Source of the DNA: Gracilariopsis chorda
Lineage: Eukaryota; Rhodophyta; Florideophyceae; Gracilariales; Gracilariaceae
Length of the DNA: 64,000 nt
Assembly (NCBI GenBank): GCA_003194525.1
Contig: NBIV01000040.1
Location: forward strand, 329,213-393,212
Direction: 5' to 3'
Part shown: piece by piece, positions 63,691-64,000 of the stretch
Position numbering within the stretch: position 1 is the first letter of the stretch
How the letters are laid out: every line of letters begins with the position of its first letter
Notes under the pieces: model-generated
Told to the model about the DNA's origin: nothing
Seen by the model: only the letters and a program-made list of their open reading frames with translations
The model's database searches: none
Position numbers and translations under genes: made by a program

Positions 63691-64000
63691 AAGGTGGTAG
63701 TGCGAAGGGATGGTCGGCTTCAGCAGCCGTATTTCCCGGTTGTACCGGATTTCGATCGCCCTGAGGCAGGGGAACTGACCGGAAACCGGTGGTGTAGCCC
63801 GAGAAGTCTCGGAGGTTGGCTGTGGTTGTTGATGTTGTTGTCGTCGTTCATTTCTCCCTTGTCGAGGGTGGCTGTTGTTCGTTTGTGCACTTGAGGACTC
63901 TGGTGCAGAGGAATTTTACCGGAGAACCGGAGACAAGCACTTGCTTTTATCACCCATTTTCGTCTGGAATCCTCCGCGTCCGCGGTCGTTTTCCCGTCTT

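Larger units (their letters stand above)
53313..64000 (+). mobile_element. Element B: Ty3/gypsy chromovirus-type LTR retrotransposon, right end outside window
   Basis: The order is LTR and leader (about 53313-54225), gag (54226-56400), protease-RT-RNase H-integrase (56405-60225), a long low-complexity linker, chromodomain (61780-61945), then an antisense ORF region (about 63690-62420, minus). The AT-rich block near 53490-53515 and the following layout resemble the LTR of element A. GC content and codon use differ sharply from element A, and the whole element is filled with short perfect hairpins. Gag and pol carry two nonsense codons and at least six frameshifts, so this copy is inactive. The left end is approximate; the 3' LTR is beyond 64000. 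Confidence 0.88.

Noticed and set aside
1-64000. CRISPR arrays, bacterial operons, tRNA or rRNA genes.
   Set aside because: No spaced direct repeats of CRISPR type and no recognisable tRNA or rRNA sequence were seen; a covariance-model scan (tRNAscan-SE, Rfam) would be decisive.

Overview
The window is eukaryotic nuclear DNA. It has spliceosomal introns of about 100-121 bp (GTAAGT-like donors, CTAAC/TACTAAC branch sites), a cytosolic ribosomal protein gene, a SUN-domain nuclear-envelope gene, Golgi and ER membrane genes, and several families of LTR retrotransposons. Compact genes with zero or one short intron, a Golgi-type carbohydrate sulfotransferase and a probable plastid-targeted protein point to a florideophyte red alga, possibly a Chondrus-like species. 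That assignment is inference; no marker gene was searched.

Layout. 1-6290: decayed Ty3/gypsy chromovirus-type element A (RT end, RNase H, integrase, chromodomain) with a long antisense ORF between pol and the LTR. 5440-7930: very large inverted repeat of LTR sequence. 8024-9272: decayed hAT transposase. 10119-10235: long hairpin. 10273-16780: Ty1/copia element C with both LTRs, a spliced zinc-finger ORF before gag, then gag and pol. 16781-19608: gene-poor, with a perfect 59-bp palindrome. 19609-49348: host gene island. 49349-53312: gene-poor. 53313-64000: Ty3/gypsy chromovirus-type element B, running off the right edge.

Host genes, left to right: carbohydrate sulfotransferase (+), ribosomal protein L35 (+), class I aminotransferase (-), small membrane protein (+), a possible two-exon 104-aa gene (-), TPR/DnaJ/DnaJ-X protein (-), glutamine:fructose-6-phosphate amidotransferase (+), dual-domain fluoride exporter (-), Sel1-repeat protein (-), GET2/CAML-like membrane protein (+), probable plastid membrane protein (-), SUN-domain protein (+), Golgi pH regulator family protein (+), and a RING+RAWUL Polycomb-like protein (-). 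They are ordinary single genes, often convergent with short 3' gaps. Four confident introns were placed from conserved protein continuity (aminotransferase, GFAT, FEX, GPHR). A fifth is proposed in the 104-aa gene.

Most interesting points. (1) Elements A and B, though strongly diverged, both carry a long ORF (about 500 codons) on the strand opposite to pol. Its protein sequence is conserved between them, which implies a real, unrecognised accessory protein. (2) Element B is packed with tiny perfect hairpins (4-6 bp stem, 3-4 nt loop), roughly one per 25 nt where counted, including inside coding sequence. Host genes and element A lack this. (3) In element C a leader intron splits the start codon of the first ORF (A|TG), so that zinc-finger protein can be made only from spliced RNA.
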